From the NCBI GenBank assembly GCA_037176705.1, contig CM073897.1:40141488-40205487 (forward strand): 64,000 bases of DNA, written 5' to 3'. This document shows, in pieces, positions 44,091-56,155 of the stretch. How positions within the stretch are numbered: the first letter of the stretch is position 1; each line of letters starts with the position of its first letter. Under the pieces are notes generated by a model that saw only the letters and a program-made list of their open reading frames with translations, was not told the origin of the DNA and made no database searches. Position numbers and translations under genes: made by a program. Origin of the DNA: Molossus alvarezi. Taxonomy: Eukaryota; Chordata; Mammalia; Chiroptera; Molossidae.

Positions 44091-46089
44091 AAAGAAAAGG
44101 AAGGAAGGATGAATTTAGGTAACATTTTCATAGTTTTTGATTCTATGAGCTCAGTCACAGCAGTGTGAGTAGGAGGAGGGAATAAATGCCAACTAACACC
44201 AAACTTATTTTCAATAGATTTGGTTTTATGTTTTGCTATTTTTTTGTAATAGTAGAAGCAAAGAATTCTGAAACTATTTTAGGGGTTATAGGATTGAAGC
44301 AATGAATAAATATGTTGATATTAAAGAAAGACAGTGTTTTTACTGTAATTGAAATATAGAGATATTGAATGATATAAGGCCAAAAACAGAAAACAAAAAA
44401 TTTCTTTCGGGATGAAAATTTGAGGTATCAGTGTGAATTCATGATGTCCAGTGTATATAAGCCTGTATCTGCATTGCACATTTATATATGCATTCATATG
44501 TGTATGTACATTTTACTTACATATGCATGCGTATTTTATGTGTATATGCATACATTTTTATGCATACATATGTTTCCTAGCTTTATCTGTTGAAAGGGTC
44601 AAGAATCAAAGATCTCCAACAGCAGTAAGTAAACCTAGTTCCCAGGTCTGCATATCGAATACCATTCCTCCCTATCATGGAGCAGAGCTCCTCAGAGAAG
44701 TGTCTGATTTCAGGACTGGGGAGGTATGTACCAGGTGATCCTAAACATCATGTCATGCTAGAAAGACAAGAAATACACCCCAGAAATGATAGGGGCATGT
44801 CAAAAGAACAGGAAGTAGCTTGACAGGGTTTCCACTGGAAAATCTGAAACAATTTGAACATGAAAATAACTATGTACAATAAAGAATTATAAACCATTGA
44901 AAAATAGGAAACAATTTGGCCATATCTAATAACAAATAGATCAAGTCAAGTAATCCATCATTGGGGGAGACGGGAGGGTTCTTGTTTATGGTAAAATGCC
45001 AAGGGCCCATTGTTTAATGTGGAGGAAGTATAGAAGTTAAAAAATTAAGTTTTGCATCATCATAGATAATAAAGACTAGATCAGAAAGAACTAGTCAGTG
45101 GACGCTAATCCTCAGAGAAAGTATAATGGGGTACAGGATATTTGCACAGTCTGTTTATCACATGTACGCACACACATATGTATGGGCTTTGTGTATACAT
45201 GTGTGTACACACACATATGTGTGTATATTTATACATATGTACACACACACACACCCCTAGAAAGGCCTAACACATATAGCTGTTTGAGTGGCTGTTATTA
45301 TTGTGTCACTATTATTATGATTAATGTAGAAATGACCTTTTGGGTCTGTCAGGTTTTTCCTTTGGCCTAGGTCAGGCTCTCTAGAATATTCTCTAACCTG
45401 TGTACTGGTGACTTATTCCCACTGCCCACAAGCAGTTCCCAGCAAGCATCTGAGCCAGAGCCAGAGTGACTGTAACAGCTAACACTAGGGTTGTAACTGC
45501 TGGGATTTAAGAGAGCTGGATTTAGCCATGCTTTCTGTCAGTGAAACCCTCAAAGTAAATGCATCAAAAAGGGGGAAACAAATGCTTGATTTGTGTACCA
45601 AGAGATAGAACATGTTATGAAAGTGCCTCAGCCTTGTTTGTAATGATGCGGAGGTCCTTCCCCACACACTCACTGCCAAATAAATCAATTCTTCAACCCC
45701 GACTTGCTCTTGACACTGCCTTTAATCTGTGAACTATGAAATGCAAAGAAATCTCATGTGCTCTTCTCCCCGCGTGTCTGAGTGTGGCTGTCAGGCAAGC
45801 AGTCAACAGCACTTGGTAACAGAAGTTAATTGGAAGGAGCTGACGTCTCCAGCTCCTGCGGTAATTATTGAAGTCACTCGCCTGACATGGAAGAGGGACT
45901 CTTGCCTCCACACTTTTCCTCTTTACATAATCACAGAAGCAAAACAAAGCCAAACAAAACTAAGCACTTTCTGCTTTTTGATAAAGCCCAGCATTACCTT
46001 AAGGTTGGCTACACTAAGCTCCAGAATCAATTCGATTCGATTCACATACAGTTGAACACTGCTGAGAGGAAGGAGAGTGTCTAATTCAC
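44091..46089. other. Unique stretch, no gene seen
   Basis: Holds AT/TG-rich low complexity at 44451-44575 and 45166-45258. From about 45480 to 45960 the sequence is less AT-rich, free of repeat landmarks and has TAATTA-type motifs ('gcggtaattattgaagtc'). It could be conserved non-coding DNA, but sequence alone cannot show this. Confidence 0.45.
45166..45258. repeat. CA/TG alternating purine-pyrimidine tract
   Basis: Blocks of CACACA, TGTGTG and TATACATATG alternate almost without break, a composition that favours Z-DNA and cruciforms. Confidence 0.85.
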
Positions 46090-46289
46090 TTCTGTCCCCA
46101 GTGCCCAGCCTTTTACCTGACACATAATAAGTACTGTTAGAAATTTGTATGGGTAATACTGTCATTAACACCCATTTCGTTTCTGTTGCAGATGATACTT
46201 TGAAATGGGCATTTGCAGGGGAAAAGTTTAATTCTCAAGCTGCAGATAATTGGGTTGACACCTTCGGTCTAACATGAACAGCTAGGCTA

Positions 46290-46450
46290 TCGTTGTTTCA
46301 TCTGGCTGAACATTAGTTTCCTGGCCAAGACTTTGGGAGGTATATGTAACTGTCAGGGTTATAGAGATTAAATGAGTAAAAACTATTAAAAGACCTAGCA
46401 CACTGACTGGCATGCACTAGTGCCTAATAAATGCCAGTTTCCTTCCCTTG
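46290..46450 (-). repeat. MIR-like SINE, old
   Basis: 'acattagtttcctggccaag', 'tagagattaaatgagtaaaa', 'gacctagcacactgactggc' and 'gcctaataaatgccagttt' follow inverted MIR order. A short similar piece sits at 46090-46140. Confidence 0.65.
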
Positions 46451-48442
46451 CTTCTCACTGTGTCCAGAGAGTATCTGAACGACTGGTCCCACTCCCAACT
46501 AGGATCTTGCCTCGGATCATTGGCCTATCAGTGTAGGACAGGACAAGTCCTATTTCCACCCTCTTTGCCCCCTAGCATTCCCAACATTTGTTTCATTTTA
46601 GTTAAAGGGCATCTTTTAAATAGAGATTCAATGACTCAAATGGCATTTTTGTTGTACCCTACCCCTGTGGCAAGCACTGTGGCTTGCCCCGGGGGTACAG
46701 CATGATGACTTCTCTCCGGGAAATTGCAGGGAGACAGAGATAAACGCATCCAACTCAAACAAGGTGTGAGAAGTTTATAAAATCAAAGCGCTCTTGAGGA
46801 CAGAGCAGTCAACAACTCCCTGTGTTAGGAAGCAGGTGAGTTGAGTTCATAAAAGATTCAGAGAGGAGGTGTCCTTTCAGGTGGGGTTTGAAAGATAATT
46901 GGGTTTTCCAGGCAGGGGATAGTCAAAAGACCATTTTACAAAGAGGACACAGCATGTCCAAAACCAGCGATGTGTAGGATGGGAGTTGAAAATATGTGTT
47001 TGCTGCTACATGGTTACCTGTTACATCATCCGTGGAAGAATGTCCTTAAGGAGCTATGCAGTAGAGTCAGATATTATCAGAAAGATATTTGGTGATGGTG
47101 TGAAAGGTAGATTTTAGATACTCCATCCCACTTCTGAAGTTGGAGTAGGCGTAGAGCCGCTTTTGTTGGGGTGAAGCTTCAGAATCTGGAGCTTCACCAG
47201 TTTCACTGGGTACCTGAAGCGCTGCAAGACCTTCAGGCTCAGTGGAAGCCTATACCCAGGAGCCACGGAAGGGCCAACCTGAATAATATCAGCTAGTCAG
47301 GAAGCAAATGCACAGGGGGTGTTTATTAATCACTGATTATGTGATTCATGGAAGATCAAGAGGGAGAGAGTCTGAAGGCAGTTGGGAGACTAGGTAGAAG
47401 CCCGGGATAACTGTTCAGATGAGAATTCCTTCCCTAGGGCAGCAACACTGGAAATGGAGAAGAGTATGCATATTTTAGAAGTATTTGAATGCAGCTTCAG
47501 GAAGCTGATGGACCTTAAAAACAGGAAGCAAGTGAAGCAGACAATTTGTATACTTTAGTGACAGATGGCATGATACTGTGGAATCAAAAGGAACTGTTAC
47601 TTGATTTTCTTAACGTATCTCTAATTTGTTCAATAAAAACAGGATCTTGTATTTAAACAAATGATGTGACTTGTCAGTAGAAATGTAAACAGCAACATAA
47701 TTTATGATGCTTTTTTTTTTTTTTTTTTTTCTCTCTATAGTTCTATTTTTTAAAAATGCACTTGGAACTTACGGCGAATAATTTGATAAATTCAGAAAGG
47801 TAGCAATAGTCAATAATGATTGTTTTTATGTAGCATGATAAGAGATGACAGCTGCCTTCTAAATTATATTTGCAGTGAAGTGGAAAAACATGGAATAAGG
47901 CACAAAAACGTGATTTATAATCTTGATCAAACTCCCCTAATTTTCCATACAATTCATTTGGTGTGACTTTCTTATAAAGTTTAATAAACTCAAATAGCAG
48001 TGCTTATTGAATCTTCATTGTAAATTCCAGCTGTTGCCAAACTACACAAATTGACCATTACAGTTCATCCTCATAACTTTACATAGGAGAAGGCATTTGA
48101 CTGAGTACATTTAACTGAACAAAGTATTGTACCCGGTGTTGCAGTGTGGTCAAAGATAAATTCATTGCAAGCAGGAGCCACATACATAATAGACTTTTAG
48201 CTTTAAATATTCAAATCTATGTACACACTTACTATTATTTTGTAAATTGTTTCTAAAGTGCTTATAAAGGAATACACAAATATCTCTTTCGTACTTGCTA
48301 CATATAGAGACTTTGATCACCTAAGCCTACTTTTGTGGTTGACTTCTTATCTAGAGTATAAAGCCATGTCTTAATAGCAATTATGACATTTATAATGGAC
48401 CAAGATGCCTTTTCATCACAAAAATATGAATGTAATAAGACT
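46451..48442. other. Mostly unique stretch, no gene seen
   Basis: 46690-47010 ('gtcctttcaggtggggtttg', 'cagcatgtccaaaaccag') resembles the unnamed ancient repeat near 5830. There is a T20 run at 47711-47730. No coding frame beyond about 85 codons and no domain. Confidence 0.5.
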
Positions 48443-48461
48443 CCCTGTTTCCTTTTTATTT

Positions 48462-48716
48462 TTAATCCTCACCCAAGGATATTTTTACATTTATCTTCAG
48501 GCAGAGTGGGAGGGAGAGAGAGAGAGAGAAAAACATAGATGCGAGAGAGACACATTGATTGGTTGCCACCCGCACGACCCCAACTGGGGAGAAAAGGAAC
48601 TGCAACCAAGGTCAGGAAGGAACTGCAACCTAGGTATGTGCCCTCAGCCGGAATCAAACCTGGGACTTTTAGGTCTGTAGGCCGATGCTCTCACTGCTGA
48701 GCCAAACTGGCCCAGG
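48462..48716 (-). mobile_element. Ves SINE (type B) with internal duplication
   Basis: Inverted: 'aatcctcacccaaggatatt', 'gagagacacattgattggtt', 'ggaatcaaacctgggac' and 'gctgagccaaactgg'. Bases 48594-48616 and 48617-48635 are a tandem duplication starting 'aaggaactgcaacc'. A 19-base duplication with one mismatch (ccctgtttcctttttattt) lies at 48443-48461 and 48717-48735. Confidence 0.94.
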
Positions 48717-48737
48717 CCCTGTTTTCTTTTTATTTCC

Positions 48738-48869
48738 ATTTTACACAAGAGGGGGAAACAAAAAGAGTCTCTGATAGATATAGTGAATTAATTGACCAAG
48801 GTCACCAGGATTTGAACTTAGGTTGATGGATACTACATTCCGTTCCCTTTCCATTGTACTACTCTGTCT
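48738..48869 (+). repeat. MIR SINE fragment, between two Ves insertions
   Basis: 'ccattttacacaagaggggg', 'attgaccaaggtcaccagg' and 'atttgaacttaggttgatgg' are plus-strand MIR. Both neighbouring SINEs appear to have inserted into or beside it. Confidence 0.7.
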
Positions 48870-48882
48870 CAGACACATTGCT

Positions 48883-49089
48883 TTTCTTTTTATTATTATT
48901 ATTTTTCCTTTATTGATTCCAGAGAGAGAGGGAGAGGGAGAGGGAGAGGGAGAGGGAGATAGAAACATTGATTGGCCACCTCTGGCATGCCCCACACCAG
49001 GGATTTGGGCATGTGCCCTGACCAGGAATCAAAACGATGACTTCTTGATGCTTGGGTCGATGCTCAGCCACTGAGCCAAACTGGCTGGG
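48883..49089 (-). mobile_element. Ves SINE (type A) with GGGAGA expansion
   Basis: Inverted: 'cctttattgattccagag', a (GGGAGA)n run at 48928-48958, 'catgccccacaccaggga', 'ctgaccaggaatcaaaac' and 'gccactgagccaaactggct'. An approximate duplication 'cagacacattgct' (48870) and 'cagacactgct' (49090) flanks it. Confidence 0.9.
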
Positions 49090-50236
49090 CAGACACTGCT
49101 ACTCATGGGCTCAACAATTTTTTAAAAGAGGAATGTGTGATGCAACTTGTGACTTTCTAATTCCTATTTCCTGTATAGGTGGTTTCATCTCAAAATGTTG
49201 CTTTAAACAATAAAGAACGAAGAAGTACAATAGCTTTAAAATCATAATGTTGAAAGGTTTAATATTTTTTAATTAGTTAATTTTTGTTACAGATGTTTCT
49301 CCTTTTTCCCCATTGACACACTCCTCCCCATCCCCAGCTTTGCTGTACATGTCCATCGGTTATGCGTACATGCATATAAGTTCTGTGGTTTATCTCTTTT
49401 CTCCCTCCCACCTCTTCTGAGGATGTCAGTCTGTACTCTACTTCCACATCTCTGAGTCCACCCTGTTCCTCAGAATTTTATGTTCATTATATTCTACAAA
49501 TAAGTGAGACTATGTGATATTTGTATTTCTCTGCTTGGCTTGTTTGCTTAGGATAATAATCTCCAGGTCCCTCCATGTCGTCTCAAAGGATAAGAGATCT
49601 TTTTCTTTTTTGTACACCTGCATAGTATTCCATTGTGTATATGTACCACTGTTTTTTTATCCAATTTTCCACTGATGGACATTTGAGCTGTTTCCAGATC
49701 TTAGCTATTGTGAATAGTGCTACTATGAACATGTGGGTACATATATTTTTTCTGATTGGTGTTTCAGGCTTCTTAGGGTATATTCCTAGAAGTGGAATCA
49801 CTGGGTAAAATGGCAATTCAATTTTTAATTTTTTGAGGCCACACCATAGTGTTTTCCATAGTGACTGCACAAGTCTGCATTCCCACCAGCGGTGTAATAG
49901 AGTCCCCTTTTCTCCACAATCTCTCCAACACTTGTTGTTTGATGATTTGTTGATGGCCACCAGTTCTGACAGGTATGCGGTGATACCTCATTGTTGTTTG
50001 AATTTGTATCTCTCTGATGATCAGTGATGTTGAACATTTCTTTATATGACTCATAACCATTTGTATGTCCTGTTTGGAGAGGTGTCTTTTTAGTTCCTCT
50101 GCCCATTTTTAAATTGAGTTCTTTGTCTTTCTTTGGTAGAGTTATATAGCACTCTATATACTTTGGAAATTAACCCCTTATCTGATGTATCATTGGCAAC
50201 AATGCTCTCTCATACAGTGGGTTCCCCTTCCATTTT

Positions 50237-50487
50237 TTTTTTTTTTCATCCTCACCCGAGGACATTTTTCTATTTTTTGTTCAGGTAGAGTGAGAGGGAG
50301 AGAGAGGAACAGAGAGAGAGAGAGAAACATCGATGTGAAAGGAACACATAGAGTGGCTGCCACCCGCACAACCGACCAGGGCCGGGGACAAACTGCAACA
50401 GAGGTACGCGCCCTTAGCGGGAACCAAACCCGGGTCTCTCAGGACCGCAGGCCAACACTCTAACCGCTGAGCCAAACCAGCCAGGGC
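50237..50487 (-). mobile_element. Ves SINE (type B) inserted in L1-C ORF2
   Basis: 'catcctcacccgaggacatt', 'tgtgaaaggaacacatagag', 'cagggccggggacaaactgc' and 'ccgctgagccaaaccagcca'. A perfect 14-base duplication 'tccccttccatttt' lies at 50223-50236 and 50488-50501, both inside L1-C, so it is younger than the L1. Confidence 0.96.
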
Positions 50488-51748
50488 TCCCCTTCCATTT
50501 TGATGATTGTGCTTTTTCCTGTGCAGAAGCTTTTGATTTTGATGTAGTCCCATATGTTCATTTTTTTCCTTTGTTTCTGTTGCCTTTGGTGATATATCAG
50601 TGAAAATTCTGCTGCATATAATGTCTAAAATTGTGTTGCCCACATTTCTTCTAGGATTTTTATGGATTCACGAGTTACATTTAAGTCTTTTATTCATTTT
50701 GAGTTTATGCTTTTGAATGGTGTAAGTTGATGGTCTAATTTCATTTTTTTTGCATGTAGCTGTCCAATTTTCCCAACACCATTTATTAAAGAGGAGGCTG
50801 TCTTTACTCCACTGTATGCTCTTGCCACCTTTGTCAAATATTAATTGAGCATAATGTCTTTGGTCAATTTCTAGGTTCTCTGTTCTGTTCCATTGATCTA
50901 TATGTCTGTTCTTGTGCCAGTACCAGGCTGTTTTGATTACAGTCGCTTTGTAGTATAACCTGATATCTGGTATTTTTATCCCACCTACTTTGTCCTTCTT
51001 TTTCAAGATTTCTGTTGCTATTCAGGGTCTTTTTTTGGTTCCATATGAACTTTTGAAGTATTTGTTCTAGTTCTGTGAAATATGTCATTGGTATTTTGTT
51101 GGGGATTGCATGGAATCTATAGATTGCTTTGGGTAGTATGGACATTTCAATCATGTTAATTTTCCCAATCCATGAACAAGGTATGTGCGTCCACTATTTT
51201 ATATCTTCCTCTATTTCTTTTTTTAATGACCTGTAGTTTTCTGCAAATAGGTCCTGTACTTCTTTGGTTAAGTTTGTTCCTAGGTATCTTAATTTTTTAC
51301 TGCGATGGTAAATGGAATTTTTTTTTTTTAGTTTCTTTTTCTGTGATTTCATCATTGGTGTATAGGAATGCCATCGATTTATTGCCATTAATTTTGTACC
51401 CTGCTACTTTACCAAATTCATTTATTAAGTCTAGTAGATTTTTATTGAGTCTTTTGGGTTTTCTATGTATAATATCATGTCATCTGAAAATAATGACAAT
51501 TTCACTTCCTCCTTTCCAATTTGGATCCCTTTTTCTTTTTTTCTTCTCCCTGTCTGATTGCTGTGGCTAAGACTTCCAGTACTATTTTAAATAAGAGTGG
51601 TCAAAGTGGGCATCCTTGCCTTGTTCCTGTTCTTAAGGGAAATCCTTTTAGTTTTTGCCCATTAAGTATGATGTTGACTGTAGGTCTTTCATATATGGCC
51701 TTAATTATGTCAAGATATGATCCCTCTATTTCCACATTGCTGAGTGTG

Positions 51749-51782
51749 TGTTTTTTTGTTTTGCTTTGTTTTGTTTTGTTTT
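51749..51782. repeat. TTTTG expansion inside L1-C
   Basis: TTTTG/CTTTG units fill a site where the other L1s read straight through ('gagcatttttatcag'-type), so this is a local insertion in the RT domain. Confidence 0.8.
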
Positions 51783-53663
51783 TATCAGAAATGGGTACTG
51801 GATTTTGTTGAATGCTTTTTCAGCATCAATTGATATGATCATGTGGTTTTTATCTTTCATTTTGTTTGTCACATTTTGGTGTATCACATTTATTGATTTG
51901 TGAATATTGTACCAGCCTTGCATCCCTGGGATGAATCCCACCTGGTCATGGTGAATAACTTTTTTGATGTATTGCTGGATCCGATTTGCTAGTACTTTGT
52001 TCAGGATTTTGGCATTTGTGTTCATCGGGGATATTGGCCTGTAGTGTTTTCTTTTTAGTGTCTTTTTCTGGTTTTAGAATTACAATTATGTTGGCCTCGT
52101 GAAACAAGTTGGGAAGTCTTCCTTCTTCTTGAATTTTTTGTAATAGTTTGAAGAAGAATGGAAGTTAGTTCTTCTTTGAACGTTCGTTAATAACCCCCGT
52201 GAAGCCATCCAGGTTGCGCTTTTGTTTGCTGGGAGAATCTTGATTATATCTTCAATTTCCTTAGCTGTTATTGGTCTATTCAAGTTTTCTATCTCTTCCG
52301 GGTTCAGTTTTGGGAGACTGTGTTTCTAGAAAGTGGTCCATTTTGCTTAGATTGTCCAATTTGTTGCAGTATAATTGTTCATAGTATTTGTTAATGATCC
52401 TTTTTATTTCCGTGGTGTTGGTTGTTACTTCTCCTCTTTCATTTCTGATTTTGTGTATTTGGATTCTCTCTCTTTGTTTCTTGGTGAGTCTAGCTAAAGG
52501 TTCATCAATCTTGTTTATCTTTTCGAAAAACCAGCTCTTTGTTGCATTGATCATTTGAATTGTTTTTTTGGTCTCTATGTCATTTATTTCTGCTCTGATC
52601 TTTACTATTTTCTTCCTTCTACTTGCTCTGGGGTTTTCTTTCTGTTTGCTTCCTAGTTCTTTAAGTTGTGAGGTTAGATAGTCTATTAGAAATTTTTCTT
52701 GTTTCTTGAGGTAGGCCTGTAGTTCTATGAACTTCCCTCTCAGAACTGTTTTCACTGCATCCCATAGATTTTGTGTTGTTGTGCGTTCATTTTCATTGGT
52801 TTCCAGGAAGTTTTTAATTTCATCCTTGATCTCCTTGGTAATCCATTCACTGTTTAATAACATGCTATTTAGCCTCCATATGTTCAAATATCTTTGCATG
52901 TTCTTACTGCAATTGATTTCTAGTTTTATGCCACTGTGATCTGAGAAGATGCATGATATGATTTCAATCTTCTTGAACTTGTAGAGACTTTGTGTTCTAA
53001 CATGTGGTCTATCTTTGAGAATATCCCATGTGCGCTTGAGAAGAATGTGAATTCTGCAGTTTTGGGGTATAATTCTCTGTAGATATCTATTAAATTTATT
53101 TGCTCTACTGCTTCATTTAGAGTATCTGTTTCCTTGCTAATTTTTTGTCTAGAGGATCTATCCAGTGATGTCAACAGGGTGTTGAAGTAACCTCCTATGA
53201 TTGTATTGCTGTTGATTTTTCCTTTGAAGTCATCCAGCAGCTTTTTAATACTTTTTGGTGCTCCTATATTGGGTGCATATATGTTTACCAAGGTTATATC
53301 TTCCTGTTGGATAGATCCTTTCAATATTTTCTTGTGGCCTTCTTTGTCTCTAGTTATGGACTTCATTTTGAAATCTATTTTATCAGATATGAGTATTGCT
53401 ACCCCAGTTTTTTTTTTCTTTTCATTTGCTTGGAAGATTTTTTTCCATCCTTTCACTTTCAACCTATATGAACCTTTTGTTGTGAGGCAGGTCTCTTGTA
53501 AACAACATATATATGATTCATGCTTTCTTAACCAATCAGCTACTCTGTGTCTTTTTATTGGAGCATCCAATACATTTACATTTAAGATGATTATTGATAT
53601 GTACTTATTTATTGCCATTTTTGTTTTTAGTGGTTAAATTTTTCTTCCTATTTCTTCTACTAA

Positions 53664-54571
53664 TTACAGCAGTCCTTTTAGTATATCATTCAGTGCTGGT
53701 TTTGTGCTAATATATTCCCTTAGCCTTTTTTTTTTGGTCTGGGAAGCTCTTTATTTGACCTTCTATTTTGAATGATAGCCTTGATGGATAGAGTAGTCTT
53801 GGATTCAGATCCTTATTTTTCATGACCTTGATTACTTCATGCCATTTCCTTTTTGCCTGTAGTGTTTCTGTTGAGAAGTCAGCTTAGAGCCTTATGGGGT
53901 TTCCTTTGTAGGTAAGTTGTTGCTTATCTCTTGTTGCCTTTAGGATTTTCTGTTTGTCTTTAATTTTTGGCATTTTAATTACTATGTGTCTTGGTGTGGG
54001 CCTGTTTGGGTTTTTCTTACTTGGGGCTCTCCGTGCTTCTTGAACTTGAGTGCCTTCTTCCTTCACCAAATCATGGAAGTTTTCTGTCACTATTTCTTCA
54101 AATATATTCTCTTACCCTTGCTCATTTTCTTCTTTGGGGACTCCTATGATCCAAATATTATTATGTTTCCAGTTGTCCCTCAGTTTTCTTAAGTTATATT
54201 CCTGTTTTTTAATTGTTTTTTCCTTTTTGTTTTCTTAGTATTTAATTTTTTTCTACCCTGTTTTCGAATTCACTGATCTGGTCCTCAGCTTCCTTTACTC
54301 TGCTATTTAGTCCTTCCAATATGGTGGGACTGTGTCAATGCTGTGTCATTCTTCATTTCTTCTTGGTGGTTTTTCATTTCAATTGGTTGATTTTAAATGT
54401 TTCTTTACCTTTACTCATGGTGTTGATGTCCTTACCCATGCTGTTTAGCTTCCTCAAAATCATGGTTCTGAAGTCTACCTCTGATAACTTACTTAACTGC
54501 ATTTCATTTATCTCATCCTCAGTAGAGGTCTCTTGTTCTTTTATTTGGGATTTGTTTCTTTGTTTCACCAT
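53664..54571 (-). pseudogene. ORF1: L1-C ORF1p, broken
   Basis: Opens MVKQRNKSQIKEQ at 54571, with a Glu/Leu-rich stretch to 54374 and then a stop and frameshifts. The middle part is open at 53884-54090 ('MTENFHDLVKEEGTQVQEA', 'RPTPRHIVIKMPKIKD'), truncated just after 'GNPIRL' by a TAA. It ends 'KGLL' plus TAA at 53664-53666. L1 RNA-binding chaperone, inactive. Confidence 0.87.
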
Positions 54572-55372
54572 TTTGGCTATCTCAGTGGGTTTTGGAGCCT
54601 GCCAAATTTTTTCCTGTGGTTGTTGGTGTTCTGCTGTTTGTGGTTCCCTCTACTGTGTTTGGATGAGCGAGGGAGGTCCCACGTTGAACACCACTGTCAG
54701 GTCTTACTTTCCTGGGTAGATTTGCAAGCCCAGGAATGGTTCAGTTACCCTTTAGCTTTTTGCCTGGAGGCTATTAGTCTCAGTTCCTTGAATAGCCTTG
54801 GATTCTCAGTTGAATAAAAAAACTCCCTCAGGTGTTCAGCATAAGAGGATTTACTAAGGGTGGGGTAGATGCTAGTTATTATTGAGCTGCAATTTGCAGT
54901 CCTTTGGCACAGGTGCATGGAGTTGAATCTCCAAGGGTTGGGTTGCTGCTTCTCCCCAGAGCTCTGGGAAGGAGCAAATGGCCACTGTCCTGTGTGGCCA
55001 CAACTCAGCAAAAACTCTGAGTGCCCTTCAAATCTTGAGTGTTCCTACACAGTTCCAGTCCAGTCTGCCCTCCCTCTGCCAGAGCCCAAGGTGAGGGACT
55101 GTAGCTAATTTAGTGCTCTGTCCAACTCTCTGTGCTATGGAGTGGGCTTGGGATTTTAACCCCGAGGGCACTGCTCATAGCTAAGACGGCTGCTGTCCAT
55201 GGGCTGCCAGCCCACCCTCTCTCACCTCTGCAGACCTACCAGGCTTGATTCAATGTCCCTGGTTATATGGTCCTTTAAAGCTGCTTTCCCCAACAATTTA
55301 TCTTTATTTAATTGTAATTCTAGTTACAATTAAATTGGTCCTTGGAGATGGTCTGTGTAGCTTCCATTCACT

Positions 55373-55385
55373 CCACCACCATTTT
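55373..55385 (-). promoter_or_regulatory. Weakened YY1-like site at the L1-C 5' end
   Basis: Reads AAAATGGTGGTGG on minus: the CG of GGCGG has decayed to TG, the expected loss of a methylated CpG. Confidence 0.5.
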
Positions 55386-55689
55386 GGAATCTCCTGAAAG
55401 GTTTTCTTGTTATAAGATTGCATAATAGTCACACAGCATTGGGTATGCATTTTAAGGGAAAGGGAGTTTTGTTTCAATGTGTCCATGCTAGTCACTTTTC
55501 TTTTTTGTCCTTATGTGTAGATATGTCTCTGACATCCCTTTTATCAGGTCTCCTATCAAAGCGTTTCTAGCATCAGGATAGAGGTCATTGTACATATTTT
55601 GTATTGTTTTCACTGAAGCTCTCTATGGTCCTTTTATGATTATGATATTACAGATAACAAACATAGGAGAAGATGTAGTAAAGAAAATT

Positions 55690-55830
55690 AAATTTTACTA
55701 AATTTGGATATTTTGCAAGTTACTTACCTTTTCTGAGTTTTAGTTGCTGCTTTCATTAAATTGAGATAATTATCAAATATTTTAGGATTGTGGTAATGAT
55801 TAAATGAGGCAATGCTTTATATAGCTGAAT
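55690..55830 (-). repeat. MIR-like SINE, old
   Basis: 'gcaagttacttaccttttct', 'gagttttagttgctgc' and 'taatgattaaatgaggcaat' follow inverted MIR. Confidence 0.65.
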
Positions 55831-55882
55831 AGATAGATAGAACTGAGAGAATAAATAGATAGATAGATAGGACTGAGAGAAC
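55831..55882. repeat. Duplicated (GATA)n block
   Basis: AGATAGATAG plus 'aactgagaga' is followed by (AGAT)n plus 'gactgagagaa', i.e. a roughly 27-base unit present twice with a GATA length change. Confidence 0.85.
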
Positions 55883-55939
55883 ACAATTTAGTAATTGAAG
55901 TGTAAGTCTTAGGACATTAAATATGTATATTTAATAAAA

Positions 55940-56155
55940 TTAACATTTATTAATAATATTTTTCTTATATGCAAGGTCTATTCCAAGTTTCTATTGATGT
56001 TAATCTTATGTTCATATTCATACTCCTATGAGACATACAGTTTATAATCCCTATTTTACTGAGAATAAAACTGGGATTTTGATTAAATAATTGTTTTTTG
56101 CTGAAGGTCCCACAGCCATCAATGACTGAAGACAAGGTCTAAATCCATATTTTTC
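55940..56155 (+). repeat. MIR SINE, old copy
   Basis: 'taataatatttttcttatat', 'ataatccctattttactgag', 'aataaaactgggattttgat' and 'gaaggtcccacagccatcaa' fit plus-strand MIR. Confidence 0.7.

Larger units (their letters stand above)
49487..53618 (-). pseudogene. ORF2: L1-C ORF2p, broken
   Basis: The N-terminal 230 codons (52926-53618) are open and show the apurinic-type endonuclease: 'SIIILNVNVLDAPIKRHRVA', 'CCLQET' with the catalytic Glu, 'GVAILISDKIDF' and 'DITLVNIYAPN'. The next 207 codons (52276-52899) are also open. The RT region is broken and the catalytic box reads FSDD instead of FADD (51479-51490). The C-terminal '[13 protein letters not shown]' and 'KIWKQLKCPSVENWIKK' lie at 49583-49960. 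The frame is further cut by a Ves SINE at 50237-50487. The ancestral stop is TAA at 49487-49489. Confidence 0.9.
49261..55394 (-). mobile_element. LINE-1: L1-C: full-length, degenerate L1, split by a Ves SINE
   Basis: Minus-strand order: 5'UTR (55394-54572) without any tandem array, ORF1 (54571-53664), 45-base spacer, ORF2 (53618-49487), 3'UTR, A-rich tail. Duplication 'tgaaaggttt' at 49251-49260 and 55395-55404. Without the SINE it is about 5.87 kb, some 400 bases shorter than L1-A and L1-B, mainly because the 5'UTR array is missing. Confidence 0.94.

Noticed and set aside
47711..47740. Splice-acceptor-like T20 run followed by 'ctctctatag'
   Set aside because: No open frame or donor pairs with it; a poly(T) run next to a chance AG is common.
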